Below are positions 46,187 to 58,295 of a stretch of DNA of 64,000 bases, in pieces. The translations under genes and the position numbers were made by a program. The notes below the pieces were generated by a model. That model saw only the letters and a list, made by a program, of their open reading frames with translations. It did no database searches and was not told where the DNA came from. The DNA comes from Ricinus communis (taxonomy: Eukaryota > Streptophyta > Magnoliopsida > Malpighiales > Euphorbiaceae): NCBI RefSeq assembly GCF_019578655.1, contig NC_063257.1, forward strand, positions 16,182,001-16,246,000, written 5' to 3'. The stretch's first letter is position 1, and every line of letters starts with the position of its first letter.

Positions 46187-48469
46187 TGTGGGTCGTGGTT
46201 TCGGGCACGCACCCAAGTGTCTTTAGCAACGACGGCATTGTAAGGCTTTCCAACTGAATTGGGAACACGCTAACTAGTCATTAAGACTAGTGCAGAGATG
46301 GAAGTCGCCACCCAGGTAATTCATAATGACACTTTTACTAATGAGTGGCGTTTCTCAGATTCCATAAGGAAGCTTACGTCACAAATCCAGAGATGGATTC
46401 GGAAGCTAACTTCCTTATTTGTGTATCTTAGTCTTTAATTTTATTGTTTAACAAATCATTCCCTATAAACACAGCAATTTGTATACAAGCATACCAAATA
46501 ACACATATACTCCACCAAGGTCTAGCCTATTTTTATTAAGCCTAGCCCATATTAAAGTTATTGATCTAGCTTAGTAATTAATTATGTACAAGTCCTTCTG
46601 AGTCTAGCCCAATTACAAGTTATTTTACCAAGACTCTAATCCTAGATAGACTACTTATTATGATAAGGCCCATTTGTGTGAACCTAATTCTAATATGGCC
46701 CAATCCTAACTAAAATATGATGAAGCCCACTAAATCTATTTTGATTTTAAAACTTAAGCTCGATTAATATTGATTAGCCTAATAGACTACAGTTTTCATG
46801 TTGGGTCCAAATTTAACCTAAATTCTATATCCATTTTTAATTAAGAAGTCATGTTACAGTTATAACATACATTAAAATAAGAAATAAATAAAAATAAAGT
46901 GCATAAAGGTAAATCTAATTATTACAACCCAACTTACAACTAAAATTGTAAAGAAAAAGCCCTAAAATGAAGTTTCAATACATAAAACAGCCAAAAATAC
47001 ATCAAAAACTCGTAAAATGCCAAAAAAATCAAGGGAAAAAGTTGCTAAGCCGATCGACTATAGGCATATAGCTGATCGGCTCAACGTAGAGCTAATTGGC
47101 TCTGCACTTAGCCGATCGGCTCTAGGGCTTCTCCAGGTGGGTTTATGTGATCCCTTTATAATTCTCGCGTCCCAGAGCCAATTTTAACATGCGCAGAAGG
47201 TTAAGAAAAATAAGAATATGAAGGAAATAAAATAAAAATAAAATAAAATAACAAATAACATCATATTGAGCTGGAAACCTTAAAAAGTTATACAAACCTT
47301 AAGAATCTGAAGACATAATGGACAAACATGGCAGATTAATCATATAACCCTAATAAATTAATTTGATTACAAAATCATAAGGAAAATGCAAATCTAGTCA
47401 TATAATCCTAATCATGTGATTAATCAGATTCAAAATCCTAATGTTCTTATTATCAGATTCCAAAACCCAATTAATCAGTAACATGCTAATTCATAAGAAA
47501 CCCTAATCTAATCACATCAATTGTGGGAAATAAGACAGAAAAGAGACCCTAATCATGTTTCTAATGAAAAACATAAAGAATAGGAAAACCAATTTAATGG
47601 GAAAGTAAGGTTGATGATGATCATAAATATTGGGGAACCCTCAGGTTATCACCATAGTTAATTGTTTGGCAAGTCTCAAGAGATGATGAAGCGGTTAAGT
47701 TGAAGATCAATTGGGAATTAGTGCTAGATGATGTATTGAGGAAGGTTCAGCTCTTTTTAAAATAGTTTTTTTTTTCAAATATGAGTTCTTTCTTAATGAC
47801 CTTCTTTCTTAGTTACCAAAAACCCTATGCTAAATAATGATTGTGAGTTCTTTTAATCCACAGTATTCTAATTGATGTTGTTGCCTTCTATTGTCGTTCT
47901 TCCTTATTAGCCCCTAACCCTAGGCATCACTTTCTAGTTATAGAGGTAGGGTTTTTTAGGAAAATTCTAAAGGAACATATAAACTTCAGCTTTGTTTAAA
48001 ATTCTTTTAAAGAATCGATATCCAATATCATATCTTTAAAATTTAAATTAAAATCTATGGATTATCATCAAATACCTTCTAGAATTTGTATCTAGATTTA
48101 AAAGTGTCAAAAGAAACGACGTTGAAATGAGAAAACCTCAATCAGCATGTGTAGAGTCGGTCAGCTCTGCACAGAGCCAATTAGCTCTATGATTAGCCAA
48201 TCGGCTCTATGTAGAGCCGATTGGCTCTATATATGGAAAATTTGAAAAAATTTACAATTAGGTCCCCAAACTTGTGAAATCCATTATTTTGTCCTCAAAC
48301 TTTATTTTTCTTGATAATTAAATCTAAATTAATTTTAAAAAGTAATTTGGGAACCCCATCCTCGGATTCGCCCGTCCTTCATCTCCCAAGACATGAGAAA
48401 GCAATTACTTTCATCATAGAATTTTTCGTAATTCCCTTGATATCTAGATCCGAAAAATGGGTGTTGACA
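46187..48469 (-). mobile_element. 3' LTR of a minus-strand Tat-like element (same family as 319-5517)
   Basis: Minus-strand start TGTCAACACCC at 48469, preceded by the polypurine tract ACTAGGGGCAGC (plus 48470-48481). Minus-strand end is at 46187 (plus TGTGGGTCGTGG). Length 2283 bp, matching the left-edge LTR. It interrupts the Tat/Ogre RT relic; left flank GGACT (46182-46186) is the candidate target duplication, partner outside the window. Palindrome clusters with GCCGATCGGC occur at 47048-47130 and 48150-48235. Confidence 0.8.
47048..47130. repeat. GCCGATCGGC palindrome cluster in the Tat-like LTR
   Basis: Four copies of a GCCGATCGNCT/AGCTGATCGGCT-type unit at about 20-25 bp spacing; 47110-47121 is a perfect 12-bp palindrome. 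More copies lie at 48150-48235, 49540-49625, 51985-52060, 580-655 and 1718-1762, all in the same Tat family. Confidence 0.75.
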
Positions 48470-49257
48470 GCTGCCCCTAGTTTGTCCAAATTTATAAGCA
48501 TGCAATGTGTTAAAATTAATTGAGACAAATCATAATTATCAAGGCTATGGCAAAAGGATATCTCTGGAGTTGTAAAAGCTACGCCTCATAAGCTTGTACT
48601 TTGATTATTGATTTGATATGGGGACCACGCCCGCTTGAATATTTTAGGACTTCACTTGCTTAGGATGAGGGCTTCACCTACTATCTAGAACCACATCCAT
48701 TGATTTTGGAATTATGGACTTAGGAAGCACGCTCGTTGATTTAGGGACCACGCCCGTTGATTTCATGATTGTAGAGACTTCACTCTAGCTATTTTTCATT
48801 TCAAGGAACAATTTACCACTTTGGTTGAATTTAGTAATTTGCCACTTTCGGATGCTTTTAGTTAGAATTTCCCGCCTTGGGGTGCGATCTGATTCGTTTG
48901 ATGCCTTATGGAAGCTATACTGGTACTTCGCCCGCTCAGGAACTAAAGTGTAATTTTGATGAGTCAGGCGTCAAACTCATAATTTTCAGGAAACTTTCAC
49001 TTCAAGATGCCAACCTGGCCTTCTATGTGTCTTCTAAGGACTTATATCAATTTTTTTGGACTAAAACATGATTTTGATAGGTCGGGGACCTAAATGACAT
49101 TTTTGCCCTCTTCAACACATGTATATATAATATATCCTTAAATCCATCATTTATTCGCTTTATCTATTTTTTTAACTTTTCTCTCTCAAATCCTTTTTCA
49201 CTCTTTTCGTGATTTCTCTTTTATTTCCTAATCAAATTCCATAAAATTAGTCTTAAA

Positions 49258-51755
49258 ATGGCGAGTTCTTACTCAAGATTTGCTGGACATACCCCAATAG
49301 CACCAAACTGGGAGTTTTCTCCTCCAATTTCTTGCTAAAATGATCTTGGGCTTGTGAAGGGAGTGGAAATCCCCCTTTTGTCAAAATTGAATAGCCATCG
49401 GGCACTTTCGGCCATCGAAGAGGTATTTCCTTGGCTTAAAACTTTATTTCCAATGACTATATACTAGATATATATGTTAATTGTCCAAATATATGAAAAA
49501 TTGTGAAAAAATGTTGAAAATTGTGTGCCCTAGCTTGTAGAGCCGATCGACTGTGTTTAGTGCCAATCGATTGTGCGCACAGCCAATCGGCTCTGCGGAG
49601 TGCCTACTCAGATTTGCACAATCCAAATCGACCATGCATAGGCAGAAAAAGGGTTTCCAGGGCTTTTTTGTAAGAAATTTCAACTAATAGACATATACTT
49701 ACCTATTTAGGGTCTTTCTCATATGTAAATTATGTTTAATACTTATGCATTTGGCTTTTCAGGGTGACGTTGTATCGATTTTGTTCATCAAAAACTTTTA
49801 TGGAGTTTGTGAGTGGTTCGATGAGCTCCCTAGCTCTGTCCAAGCTAGGATTGAAGATACTGGCTTCCATCGGTTTGTAGACTCTTGTCAATCATCGAGA
49901 GGACCGACCACATCTCTATCTATGCCTTGCTCGAGAGGTGGATGGATACTACTTATACCTTCCACACCGCGGTTGGTGAGCGGACACTCTCCCCTCTTTC
50001 CTTTATTGCTATGACGGGCATTGATTTCTCTAGCACGCCCGTGCCCTTTGATGATGCAATCCACGATAAGCGCTCCGATGTCCGAGAGCACTTCATCACT
50101 GATTTGCTCAGGTTCTTATCGGCATTCAAGAACATGTGTTGCATTGCCTATTAGAGCATACCCCTCCACTACTGGGGCTTTGTTTTTTAAAATGCTCGGG
50201 AGGTAGATCAGATGGCCCGGACCTTTTTGGTGTACCTCTTTAGTATGACCTTATTCAGTGACTTAGGGAATTCATTAAACTTCCATTGTTTAGCCCCATT
50301 ACGGGATTTGGATCAAGTCTCTTCCTATAAATAGGGATCTGCGGCTCTCATATACTTGTATCACCAAATGGACATTAGTTTTTGACATGTCGTATACGTA
50401 AATTCTACTCTAACTTATCTTTTCTAATTTCTTTTATTGGTATTGTGAATGCTAATTCTTCTTTTCAGGTTTGGGCCTTGGATATTGGCCTTTTGGTGGG
50501 CTCATAGACCATCTGCACTTCATCGGCTTTCCCTCGCTTGAGTCGTTGGTGCTCGAGCAGGAGCGTGCCATTAGATTGGGCCCAGGTTCACGTACACTGC
50601 ATGTGGATCAATGCCTTGACTTGGGACAAGGTAAATAAAATTTAGTAGTCATACTCATACTTTATTTATATAGTTACTTACCTTTCTAGTTTATAGATTC
50701 GAGGTGATTGCTTGGGGGAGCGCTATCAGTGGGACCCCTATATACTTTATGCAGTTGACCTTGAGTAGAAGAGGATCCTATTGACCGAACCTGCTTGTCG
50801 GGCGTAGTACCTAGGAGAGAGGAGCTATAGGTGGGAGCGAGGCCATAGCAGGCGTCGAGTTCCCTTATCTCCTCCTCTTTCTATGTTCTGAACGGCGGAC
50901 CTCACTAAGGAGAAGCTAGCAGAGTGTTTGGCGAGGTACGATGAGCCCGAGGATCTCACCATCTAGTCTCGGTGGATAGATTACACTTCCTTCATCTATC
51001 AGTTGTTGGGGGTTGTGCCTTTTAGACGATGATGTCATGGCTCAGGTATCTTTCCTTTAGACTTACTAGGAATTCTTCCTTTTTTTATATCCCGCTTCTT
51101 TAACCATTTTATTTACAATTCCTCCACTAGGCTCCTACTGCTCGTGAGTCGACTGAGAGGCGATCCGCTTGATGTTCTAAGCCTTCCCACATCACGGGTT
51201 CCTCTACTGGTGTTGACTCCGATGCACCTCCTACAAACATATCTGATGTGGTTCCAGGGAGCGTCTCATTCCCTCAAGATCCAATGGTCTCATACTGGAG
51301 CCCTCATAGTGTGGAGCACCAGCTTGCCATGGAGCATTGCCGCCCCCTAGAATTTACTTCGAGCACTTGCACACATGTACGTTACTTTCTCTTTTGGGTT
51401 TTCACATCTCATTTTCCTGAAAAGTTAATGACATATTATGCAAATAATTATATAGGTTCAAAGAGACCAGTTCGAGTATGTCCATCTACTGATTGGCGCC
51501 GTGAAGAAGCAGTTCTTTATCCTTGGCGAGGACTGGCGGGTAAGAAAATGATTTATGCAATATGTGCATGTATGAAATGCACTAACTAATCTCCTTCCGG
51601 GCTTTCATCAGAGGGACCATGAGGACTTGCAGGGGCAAGTGGATGACTGGCAGCGTCAGACCGACACTCAGCAACAACGGATCGACACTCTGACACTTCA
51701 GCTATTAACCTTGCGGACTCATGGGATGGACACTAACTTAGACGATGGGATGTAG
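49258..51755 (+). pseudogene. Antisense ORF of the Tat-like element encoding a plant mobile domain (PMD)
   Basis: Start MASSYSRFAGHTPIAPNW; a possible GT/AG intron about 49422-49763. The PMD-like core is GFHRFVDSCQS, HISIYALLERWMDTTYTFHT, AVGERTLSPLSFIAMTGIDF (49870-50070), then MARTFLVYLFSMTLFSDLG, CLAPLRDLDQVSSYK and GSAALIYLYHQMD (50210-50380), all in the domain's order. A TAG stands where Trp is expected after SSYK. A Gln-rich coiled-coil-like end (QQQRIDTLTLQLLTL) closes at 51755. PMD proteins of plants are thought to derive from, or be shared with, transposons; Arabidopsis MAIN/MAIL1 are host examples. Several frameshifts or unspliced introns make this copy a probable relic. Confidence 0.65.
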
Positions 51756-52131
51756 GATTCAGGAGAGAACCCCAACTTTTGATCTTTTATTACTTTAATT
51801 TTCCCTTTTGTTACTTTTTGTACTTTTGAGTGTTATAGCTTTTGTAGAACTTTTGAATTTTTTAGGGTATATAAAATCATCAATTTTGGCCTTCAAATCA
51901 CTTCCATTTTGCTTATTTCCCTCTATTATTGCATTTATATGAGTGCTTGAAAAATTGTCAAAATTGACCAAAAATTACACCGGGAGGCCACACAGTCGAT
52001 CGATTGTGCACAGTACCGATTGACTCTATAATTGCAGAGTCCGAATCAGACATTGATTTGAGGCCTATATATACCCATAAGCCTCCTCACTTCTGCATAT
52101 GGGATTTTACACTTCAAAAAGTCAAAAATAT

Positions 52132-53430
52132 GTCTCAAAAGAGTGCTAAGAGCCTGCAAACTCTCCTCAAAACCCTAATAGGTGATGATTGGATTAAACT
52201 TGGAAAATTCCATCTTTCATCTTTCAAAACCATGCAACACTTGAAGAATTCTTCGTTGTTCTTGGAGTTCCCATGGATTCTACTCATACCATTGCCCTGC
52301 CAAAACTCGATGAGCCTTTTTCTAGCAAACTGGTAGAATTGTTCGACATGTCCCCAGCTGAGGTACTTTCCAATTCTGTTGGTGAGTACATTACCCTTAC
52401 TTCACTAATCTCTTGCTTGGAAAAGAAGGAAAAGGGCGCACCTACTTAGATTTAGATGCTGGGCTTTTGCCTTTATGCGAAATTTTTATTGATTTGTCCT
52501 CAAGGGGGAGGGAGATATCAAAATTGCTAGCATTATTAACCAAGTCGAGCATGGAGAAGATGCAGTTCCAATCATCTTAGATAAAACCATCATTAGATTA
52601 GACATGTACAAAACCCATTAATGGTTTAGTGGTAGCTTCGTTCTCTTATATATATGCAGCCAAATCTCTTTTCTTTTACTATTTTTATTTTTGCCTTAAT
52701 TTTTGCCTAAGCTGCCCTTTTGAGTTTTCGACTTAGCAGGCTTTTTTCTTAAGTTTTGCCTAAGCTATCCTTTCAGGTTTTTGACTTAGCATACTTTATT
52801 TTTGTTTAAGCTGCCCTTTTGGGTTTTCATCTTAGCTTATTTTTCTTCTTTTTTTTTCCTTTTCCTTTTTCCTTATTTTCTCTTTTTCTTTTGCAGATTT
52901 GGTTGCACAAGAAGCTTCAGATATTGACCATCGTGAGGAATATCGATAAGTACGAGCCGAAGCACGTGCAAACTCGATCTGTTGTTATCCCATGGGGGCA
53001 TAATGGTTGGATTTCCTAAATGAAAGGCGTCTCAAACACACTTATTCGCTGGACTTGCCCTAGATAGAGAATCAAGCATGTTACACTCATGGTGTATGAT
53101 GATTGCATACCCTTACCTGAACTACGGGCATCCACCTACACCTTCGACAATTTACTGCTAGTATGGGTAGAAGCAACGAATCTTGGAATTTCCACTTGAA
53201 CTCAAAGGCTTCCCACTCAGACAGGATTTCCTACACAAGATCAAAAGACTTTGGCCCCACCAAGAAATAGAGCGAAACCTTGACTCCCAGGGCGATCTAA
53301 CCACCAATGACAACTTCAAGGCTTGGGATCAACTTCAGATTTCCACTTCTCCTGGCTTTGCTCAATTCAAGAGGACTTGAGAATTGGCTGCTGTATCTAG
53401 GGATGCAGATGTGAAGAGGAGAAGAGGATA
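52132..53430 (+). pseudogene. Second antisense frame of the Tat-like element (unrecognised)
   Basis: Open plus-strand pieces: MSQKSAKSLQTLLKTLIGDD (52132 on), then in a shifted frame VVLGVPMDSTHTIALPKLDE and LFDMSPAEVLSNSVGEYITL. Later pieces at 52895-53380 include WLHKKLQILTIVRNIDKY. Gaps between pieces are T-rich and intron-like. I do not recognise a domain with confidence; by position it would correspond to a second antisense ORF of Tat elements. Frames are broken. Confidence 0.35.
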
Positions 53431-53688
53431 GAAAATATATTTCTTCTAGATCTCATTTATTTTACTTAGAACTTTTCGCTTTATTTTTCTTTCAGTTAGT
53501 GTGTAGAATGGTAAACAAACATAGATATGTTTGATAACAATTCTAAACAATTTATTCATTTAGTAAAAGCCCAAATGGGTACATGTTGATTTCTCACTTG
53601 TCATTAGCCAGTCTTTTCAGATTTTCTAGCTGATTATTTTCTCTTTTTTACCTAATTTTTCCATAACCAGCCTTTCCAGATTTTCTAA

Positions 53689-54927
53689 TGATTGGTCCAA
53701 ATTATATATAGATTTTTAAGGGTATTTTAGAGCTTTAATGATATATTTCTATATATAAAATATGATAAAAATATGTGTTTTTACCTCACTTAAGCTTAAT
53801 TATCTATTTTCAGGTAATAGTAGCCAAAAGAGGAAAATATGGAGCTAAATACTCAAAAAAGAGCTTCATTGGACATGTTCATATCAAGGCCCAAGATTAA
53901 GACGCGTGGACTGCTAATTACAAGGTCCAAGGGACAATTTAGTCATTTTATATAATTATTAGGATTTATACTAAGAGTTATTTATGGGATAGTATTTGGT
54001 GGAGATAAGGATACTTAAAGCCTTAGCTATTAGATAGACTTATATTAGGCATACATCTCTAGGGAGATTTATTTAGAGGAGGACTCTCCTCTACATATAT
54101 CTTTGCAAAAACCTAATTTTGGGGAGGGGAGTTTTCTCCTATCTGATCTCTACACCTGCCCACCATTATTCTCTCCATAATTCTGTACAGTTCTTTATAA
54201 ACACTTTAGTTTTCATTACTCTTTTTAAGATCTAAGGAGCTTTCAAGAAGTGAAATTTGAGGATCAATCATCTTCCTACTTGAAGAAATTATAGATCTAA
54301 AGGGAGCTTTTATTTTATTGTTTTATGTCTTTCTATTTAATACCATGATCATTGGGTAAATATATTAGGCTAGTTTTCATAAGTGTTTAGTTTAGCTTTT
54401 TTACTTATGTATGAACCTTGTTATTTATTTATTTATTGAATGATTTCTTTACCTTCATATATGTATTAGTTTCATCTATTATTATTGGTTGACCATTATA
54501 TCAATTTATTAGTAATATTTGTTATTAAAATCTTTAGGTTAAAAGTATTAGAAACATCATCTTTACTTTAATCTATGTTGGTATAAGAAACCTAGGTTGC
54601 ATCATTAGCTTGAGTGATTTAGGAAAAAGGTACATCACCATCTCATTCATTAGATCTAGGCTTAAAATAAAACAAGGAGATTACTAAGTAAATGGCAAGA
54701 CTAAATACTATCTTTAGCATATAGTTTTAGATCATAAGTATTTGCATTTGTATTGTATATTTATTTATGGTTTAGTTACTTTATTTTATGAATATTATCC
54801 TCTCAACATACTGATTTAGAATGTTTAGATTTACTTTTATTATTTTATGTTGATAATTACTTTATAATAAGTAGCCTCACAGTTCCTTGAGAGGTCGACC
54901 TTGTGGTGAATTTACCCTTATACATCA
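53689..54927 (+). repeat. 5' LTR of the Athila-like element
   Basis: 1239 bp, TGAT...ATCA. It lacks the CACGG/CCGTG cluster seen in other LTRs here. A purine-rich leader follows 54060, and the end is CTTATACATCA just before the PBS. Confidence 0.88.
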
Positions 54928-54932
54928 AGTTT

Positions 54933-54950
54933 TGGCACTGTTGCCGGGGA
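54933..54950 (+). other. Primer binding site, tRNA-Asp type
   Basis: TGGCACTGTTGCCGGGGA, 5 bp after the LTR, differs from the tRNA-Asp complement TGGCGCCGTTGCCGGGGA at two positions. Both are CpG sites read as CpA or TpG, which is consistent with deamination of methylated cytosines. Confidence 0.75.
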
Positions 54951-55151
54951 ACTGTGTCCAAATTTATTATATTGATTGATTATCAAAAGTGTCTTATATT
55001 TGTTAGTTTATTTTGTGTTTTGTTTTGTTTGTTTGTTTTATGTTTTGTATTTTATTTATGTGTTTTTATTTTGTTTTTTAAATTTTTTTTAAATCTAAAA
55101 CTTTCTTTTATTTTGTATGCTAGCAGGAAACAACTAGAAGAAGTTGATATC

Positions 55152-56551
55152 ATGACAAACCCACCAAGAGAAATAGGAGCTGAAAGGCGAATGGCTATGA
55201 AAGATTATGCACGACCTATAATTGGTAACACTACTTCATGCATAGTTCTAGGTGATGCATCTAGGAATTACGAACTAAAAAACATTCATTTTAACATGCT
55301 TCCTTCATTTTATGGTATTACCTAGTGAGGATGCATTAACATTCATTAGAGAGTTTTATGCTATAGTTCATACTTTCCCATTATCTGGACTAAATGAATA
55401 TCAACTAAGAATGAGCTGTTTCCCTTATTCATTGAAAGAAAGAGCAAAGGCTTGATTAATGACCTTGCCTCCTAATTCTGTGAGAAATTGGGATGAAATT
55501 CATCAAAAGTTTATGAGTAGATTTTACTCACAGCAAAAGACCAAATAATTAAGGGCTGAAATTTCTAACTTTTATCAAAAGGATGTTGAATCTTTTCATG
55601 GAGCATGGGATCACTTCAAATCACTTTTATTGCAATGCCCACACCATGGATTCCCACTCCCAATAACTAATCAATCATTTTATGATGAGCTGACAGTACA
55701 ATATCAATGTATGGTTGACAATACAGCTAGGGGTGCTATGTTAGAAAGGACAGCTGATAAGGTTTATGACATCTTTGAGATGTTAGGAGCCAATTCTCAA
55801 TAAAAGAGTGTGAAGATAAAAAGAGTAGAAGTAAATGAAGTAGTAGCTAGTAGTGAGATAGCCATGCAATTGGCTGAATTGACTAAGCAAGTTAAAATGC
55901 TTGCTTTAATAAAAAAACTCACCAAACAATGAGGTATGTGGTATTTGTGGTATTTATGGTCATAGTGCTAATGTTTTTTCATCTTTTGATAATTATAGGG
56001 GAAATATGTATGACCAAACAAATTTGATAGATTCTTACCAACCCATGCATACTATGAATGACCTTTATTCCAATGCATATAACACAGGTTAAAGAAACCA
56101 TCCAAATTTTTTTTGGAAATACAATAACCAAAATCCACCACAATTATTGAGAAACTGAAATCAACCTTATTACCAAGACCAATATTCTCAATTCCAAAGG
56201 GACTCCAATTCTTTCTTTTAGGAACAAGAACAAACTTTGCAATCTAATGAACAAAGGAAGCCAAGTTTGGAAGAAACACTTCAATCATTTATGATGGCTT
56301 CTCATGATATGATAAAGAGGAATGAGAAAAAGATAGATTCTATTGAGGCTTCAATGAAACGTTTAGAAGCTCAAATGGGAAAAATTGTTGAAGTTGTTCA
56401 AGAGCTCAATAAAGAGAAACTATCAAGTCAACCTGAACAAGCCAATTCCATTACCACTATTAGAAAAGGTGAGGTTGCTGATAATGTAATTACTATGAAA
56501 ACTGAAAGGGATTCTTCTTCTTATGCAGGACACCTAAAAATGATGGATTAG
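55152..56551 (+). pseudogene. Athila-like gag
   Basis: Starts MTNPPREIGAERRMAMKDYA. Capsid text follows: NFELK-type block (YELKNIHFNMLPSFYG), a 1-bp insertion near 55317, then EDALTFIREFYAIVHTFP, YQLRMSCFPYSLKERAKA, NWDEIHQKFMSRFYS, ESFHGAWDHFKSLLLQCPHH, DELTVQYQCMVDNTARGAML. The knuckle CGICGIYGHSAN (about 55935-55970) lacks its final Cys (Val-like codon). The 56237-56551 frame is the coiled-coil linker (SLEETLQSFMMASHD, MKRLEAQMGKIVEVVQEL). At least one TGA replaces Trp (KA*LM) and one TAA replaces Gln (ANSQ*K). Non-functional. Confidence 0.85.
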
Positions 56552-56895
56552 TGCAAATCAATAAGGAGAGCATACAAAATGAGGAAAAAGTAGAGCCTAA
56601 TCTTAGGCTTGAGAAGAAAGAAAAAGAAGCATTTTCTGGACCTGAATTTCATAAGGCAGCTCAGCCTTATAGACCACCTATTCCTTTTCTAAACTAACCC
56701 AAAGAGAGCAAAAAGGATAAAAAAAAATTTGAAAATATTGAGATGCTCTCTAAAGTTAATACTAATTTACCTTTGTTGGATGTTGTCAGGAATAAGCCAG
56801 CTTATGCAAAATTCTTTAAAGAGTTGAACACCAAAAAAAGGTGATATGCGAACAATGAAAAAGTACAAGTAGCAAGTGTAATGCTTCAACATTAG

Positions 56896-57347
56896 TTGCC
56901 CCTTAAGATAAAGAATCCTAGTAGCTTCATCATTGATATTACAATAGGTGACAAAAAGGATACAAAAGCCATGTTAGATTTGGGAGCAAGCATTAACTTG
57001 ATGCCTTATTTGATGTATGAACAACTTAGCTTGGGAGAGTTGAAGCCTACCACTATGTCTCTACAATTTACTGATAGATCAAAAAAATATCCTTGAGGTA
57101 TAATGGAAGACTTGCTAGTACAAGTAGGTAAGTTAATAATTCCTATTGATTTTGTAGTACTTGACATGGAAAACACACCAGCAAGGGCTAAAGAGTAAAC
57201 TATACTCCTTGGTAGACCTTTCATGGAAACTACTAGAACTTTGATTGATGTGTATGATGGAAAACTTACCATGACAGTTTTAGAAGAAACTATGGAATTT
57301 AAAGTGTTTGATTCTTTAACTTTATCTCCTAAATCTACTATTGATTA
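56896..57347 (+). pseudogene. Athila-like aspartic protease
   Basis: FIIDITIGDKKDTKAMLDLG with the D-L-G-A-S active-site motif typical of Athila, then SINLMPYLMYEQLSLGELKP, IIPIDFVVLDME and ILLGRPFMETTRTLIDVYDG. Stops at about 57094, 57196 and 57346 break the frame. No RT follows. Confidence 0.85.
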
Positions 57348-57745
57348 GTGTTCATATAATTATATAGATTCTCTTGTTTATGAACAATTACATGATGATA
57401 TTTCATTCTTAATTGACAAGAGCTTTCATGACACTTTAGATGTTCGCTAAAAGTATGAAGCCATACTTGAAAGGAATGGCTTATGACCAAGAGGTGGAGT
57501 ACGCGGATGAACGCCTACAATGAGCATAATCGGGAATGTCTAGCTATAGACAATAAACTTAGCAATTGTATTTTTATTTTTATGCATTTAAATTATTTTT
57601 ATTTTTATTCTCTTATATTTTTCAATTTTAGTGTTTTATATTTACCTTATAGGCCTATGATGAAAAAGTAAGCATTCTTACCTTTTTTGATCCTCAAAAG
57701 GCAATATGTCTCCATGTGAAGCAATTAAACCTCCTTAAACAAAAA
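57348..57745 (+). other. Decayed gap between the Athila-like protease and the GC-rich block
   Basis: Short frame remnants (DISFLIDKSFHDTLDVR, KYEAILERNG) of the protease-RT linker, then AT-rich non-coding sequence. Pol should begin here but is missing. Confidence 0.5.
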
Positions 57746-57749
57746 ATTT

Positions 57750-58260
57750 TGAGCGAGCCATGTTGCGGCAATGAAATTTTCACACAGGCCCGTAGCAAAG
57801 GCACAGCAGGGACGACACAGGCCCGTAGCAGTTAAGCAGCAATAGCAGCCAGCAGTGGATCGCGGGACTCTCCATGAGGGAGGCAGTCGCGGCAGCACCA
57901 ACAACACTCGAGCACCACGTGGTTGCGGGGAGGCCACGAGTCGAAGGCCACATGCGTTAGAAGAGGCCGTGAGGGAGGTAGCGGCGATAGCCCCAGCCTC
58001 ATGGTCGAGGGGCATCCACGAAGTCGCAGGCCAGCCACGAGTCGCGGACCATAGTAGTGGATGCAACTCATGAGGCGCGGACAAGGCTGCGAGGTGAGCA
58101 ACAGCGGCACCAGTAAGCCAGCCGCGAGTCATGGAGGAGCTGTCAGGTGCGGAAGGCAAGCAGCATGCATATGGGCCTGCAGCGTAGGTAGACGTGGCAG
58201 CAGCTTGATTACACAGCCAGCAAGGCGCTGAAAATTCCACAGGCCGCTAAAAAATGTTTG
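57750..58260. other. GC-rich block with CCACGAGTC-type repeats
   Basis: About 500 bp of strongly GC-rich, CpG-bearing DNA in otherwise AT-rich surroundings. It contains three degenerate GCCACGAGTCG units (about 57940, 58031, 58119) and two CACAGGCCCGTAGCA units (about 57783 and 57820). Long frames exist on both strands, the largest minus 58240-57725, with Ala/Cys/Leu-rich, low-complexity translations and no recognised domain. Origin unknown. Confidence 0.6.
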
Positions 58261-58295
58261 GATAGTGGAGATTATAATTCAAGTTCATAGCTTAC

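Larger units (their letters stand above)
48470..53688 (-). mobile_element. 3' internal region of the minus-strand Tat-like element
   Basis: Everything between the 3' LTR and the Athila-like element at 53689. In element orientation it starts with a polypurine tract and a repeat-bearing tail (about 48600-48800). The only recognisable coding text runs on the plus strand, i.e. antisense to the element, in two blocks. Plant Tat elements are known for antisense extra ORFs between pol and the 3' LTR, which fits. Its pol and 5' LTR would lie right of the window. Confidence 0.65.

Noticed and set aside
46187..48469. Reading this LTR as a plus-strand 5' LTR leading into the PMD frame
   Set aside because: There is no PBS after 48469, whereas the reverse strand has a polypurine tract right at the TG, so it is a minus-strand 3' LTR.
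49885..50154. Host PMD gene rather than a transposon frame
   Set aside because: It lies between the polypurine tract/LTR of one element and the LTR of another, with stops and frameshifts; a functional host gene is unlikely.
54933..54950. tRNA-like text after LTRs (also 34784 and 59755)
   Set aside because: Only the 3' complement of a tRNA is present; these are primer binding sites, not tRNA genes.
57725..58240. 171-residue minus-strand frame, Ala/Cys/Leu-rich
   Set aside because: Low-complexity translation in a GC-rich block; competing frames exist on the other strand and no domain is recognisable.
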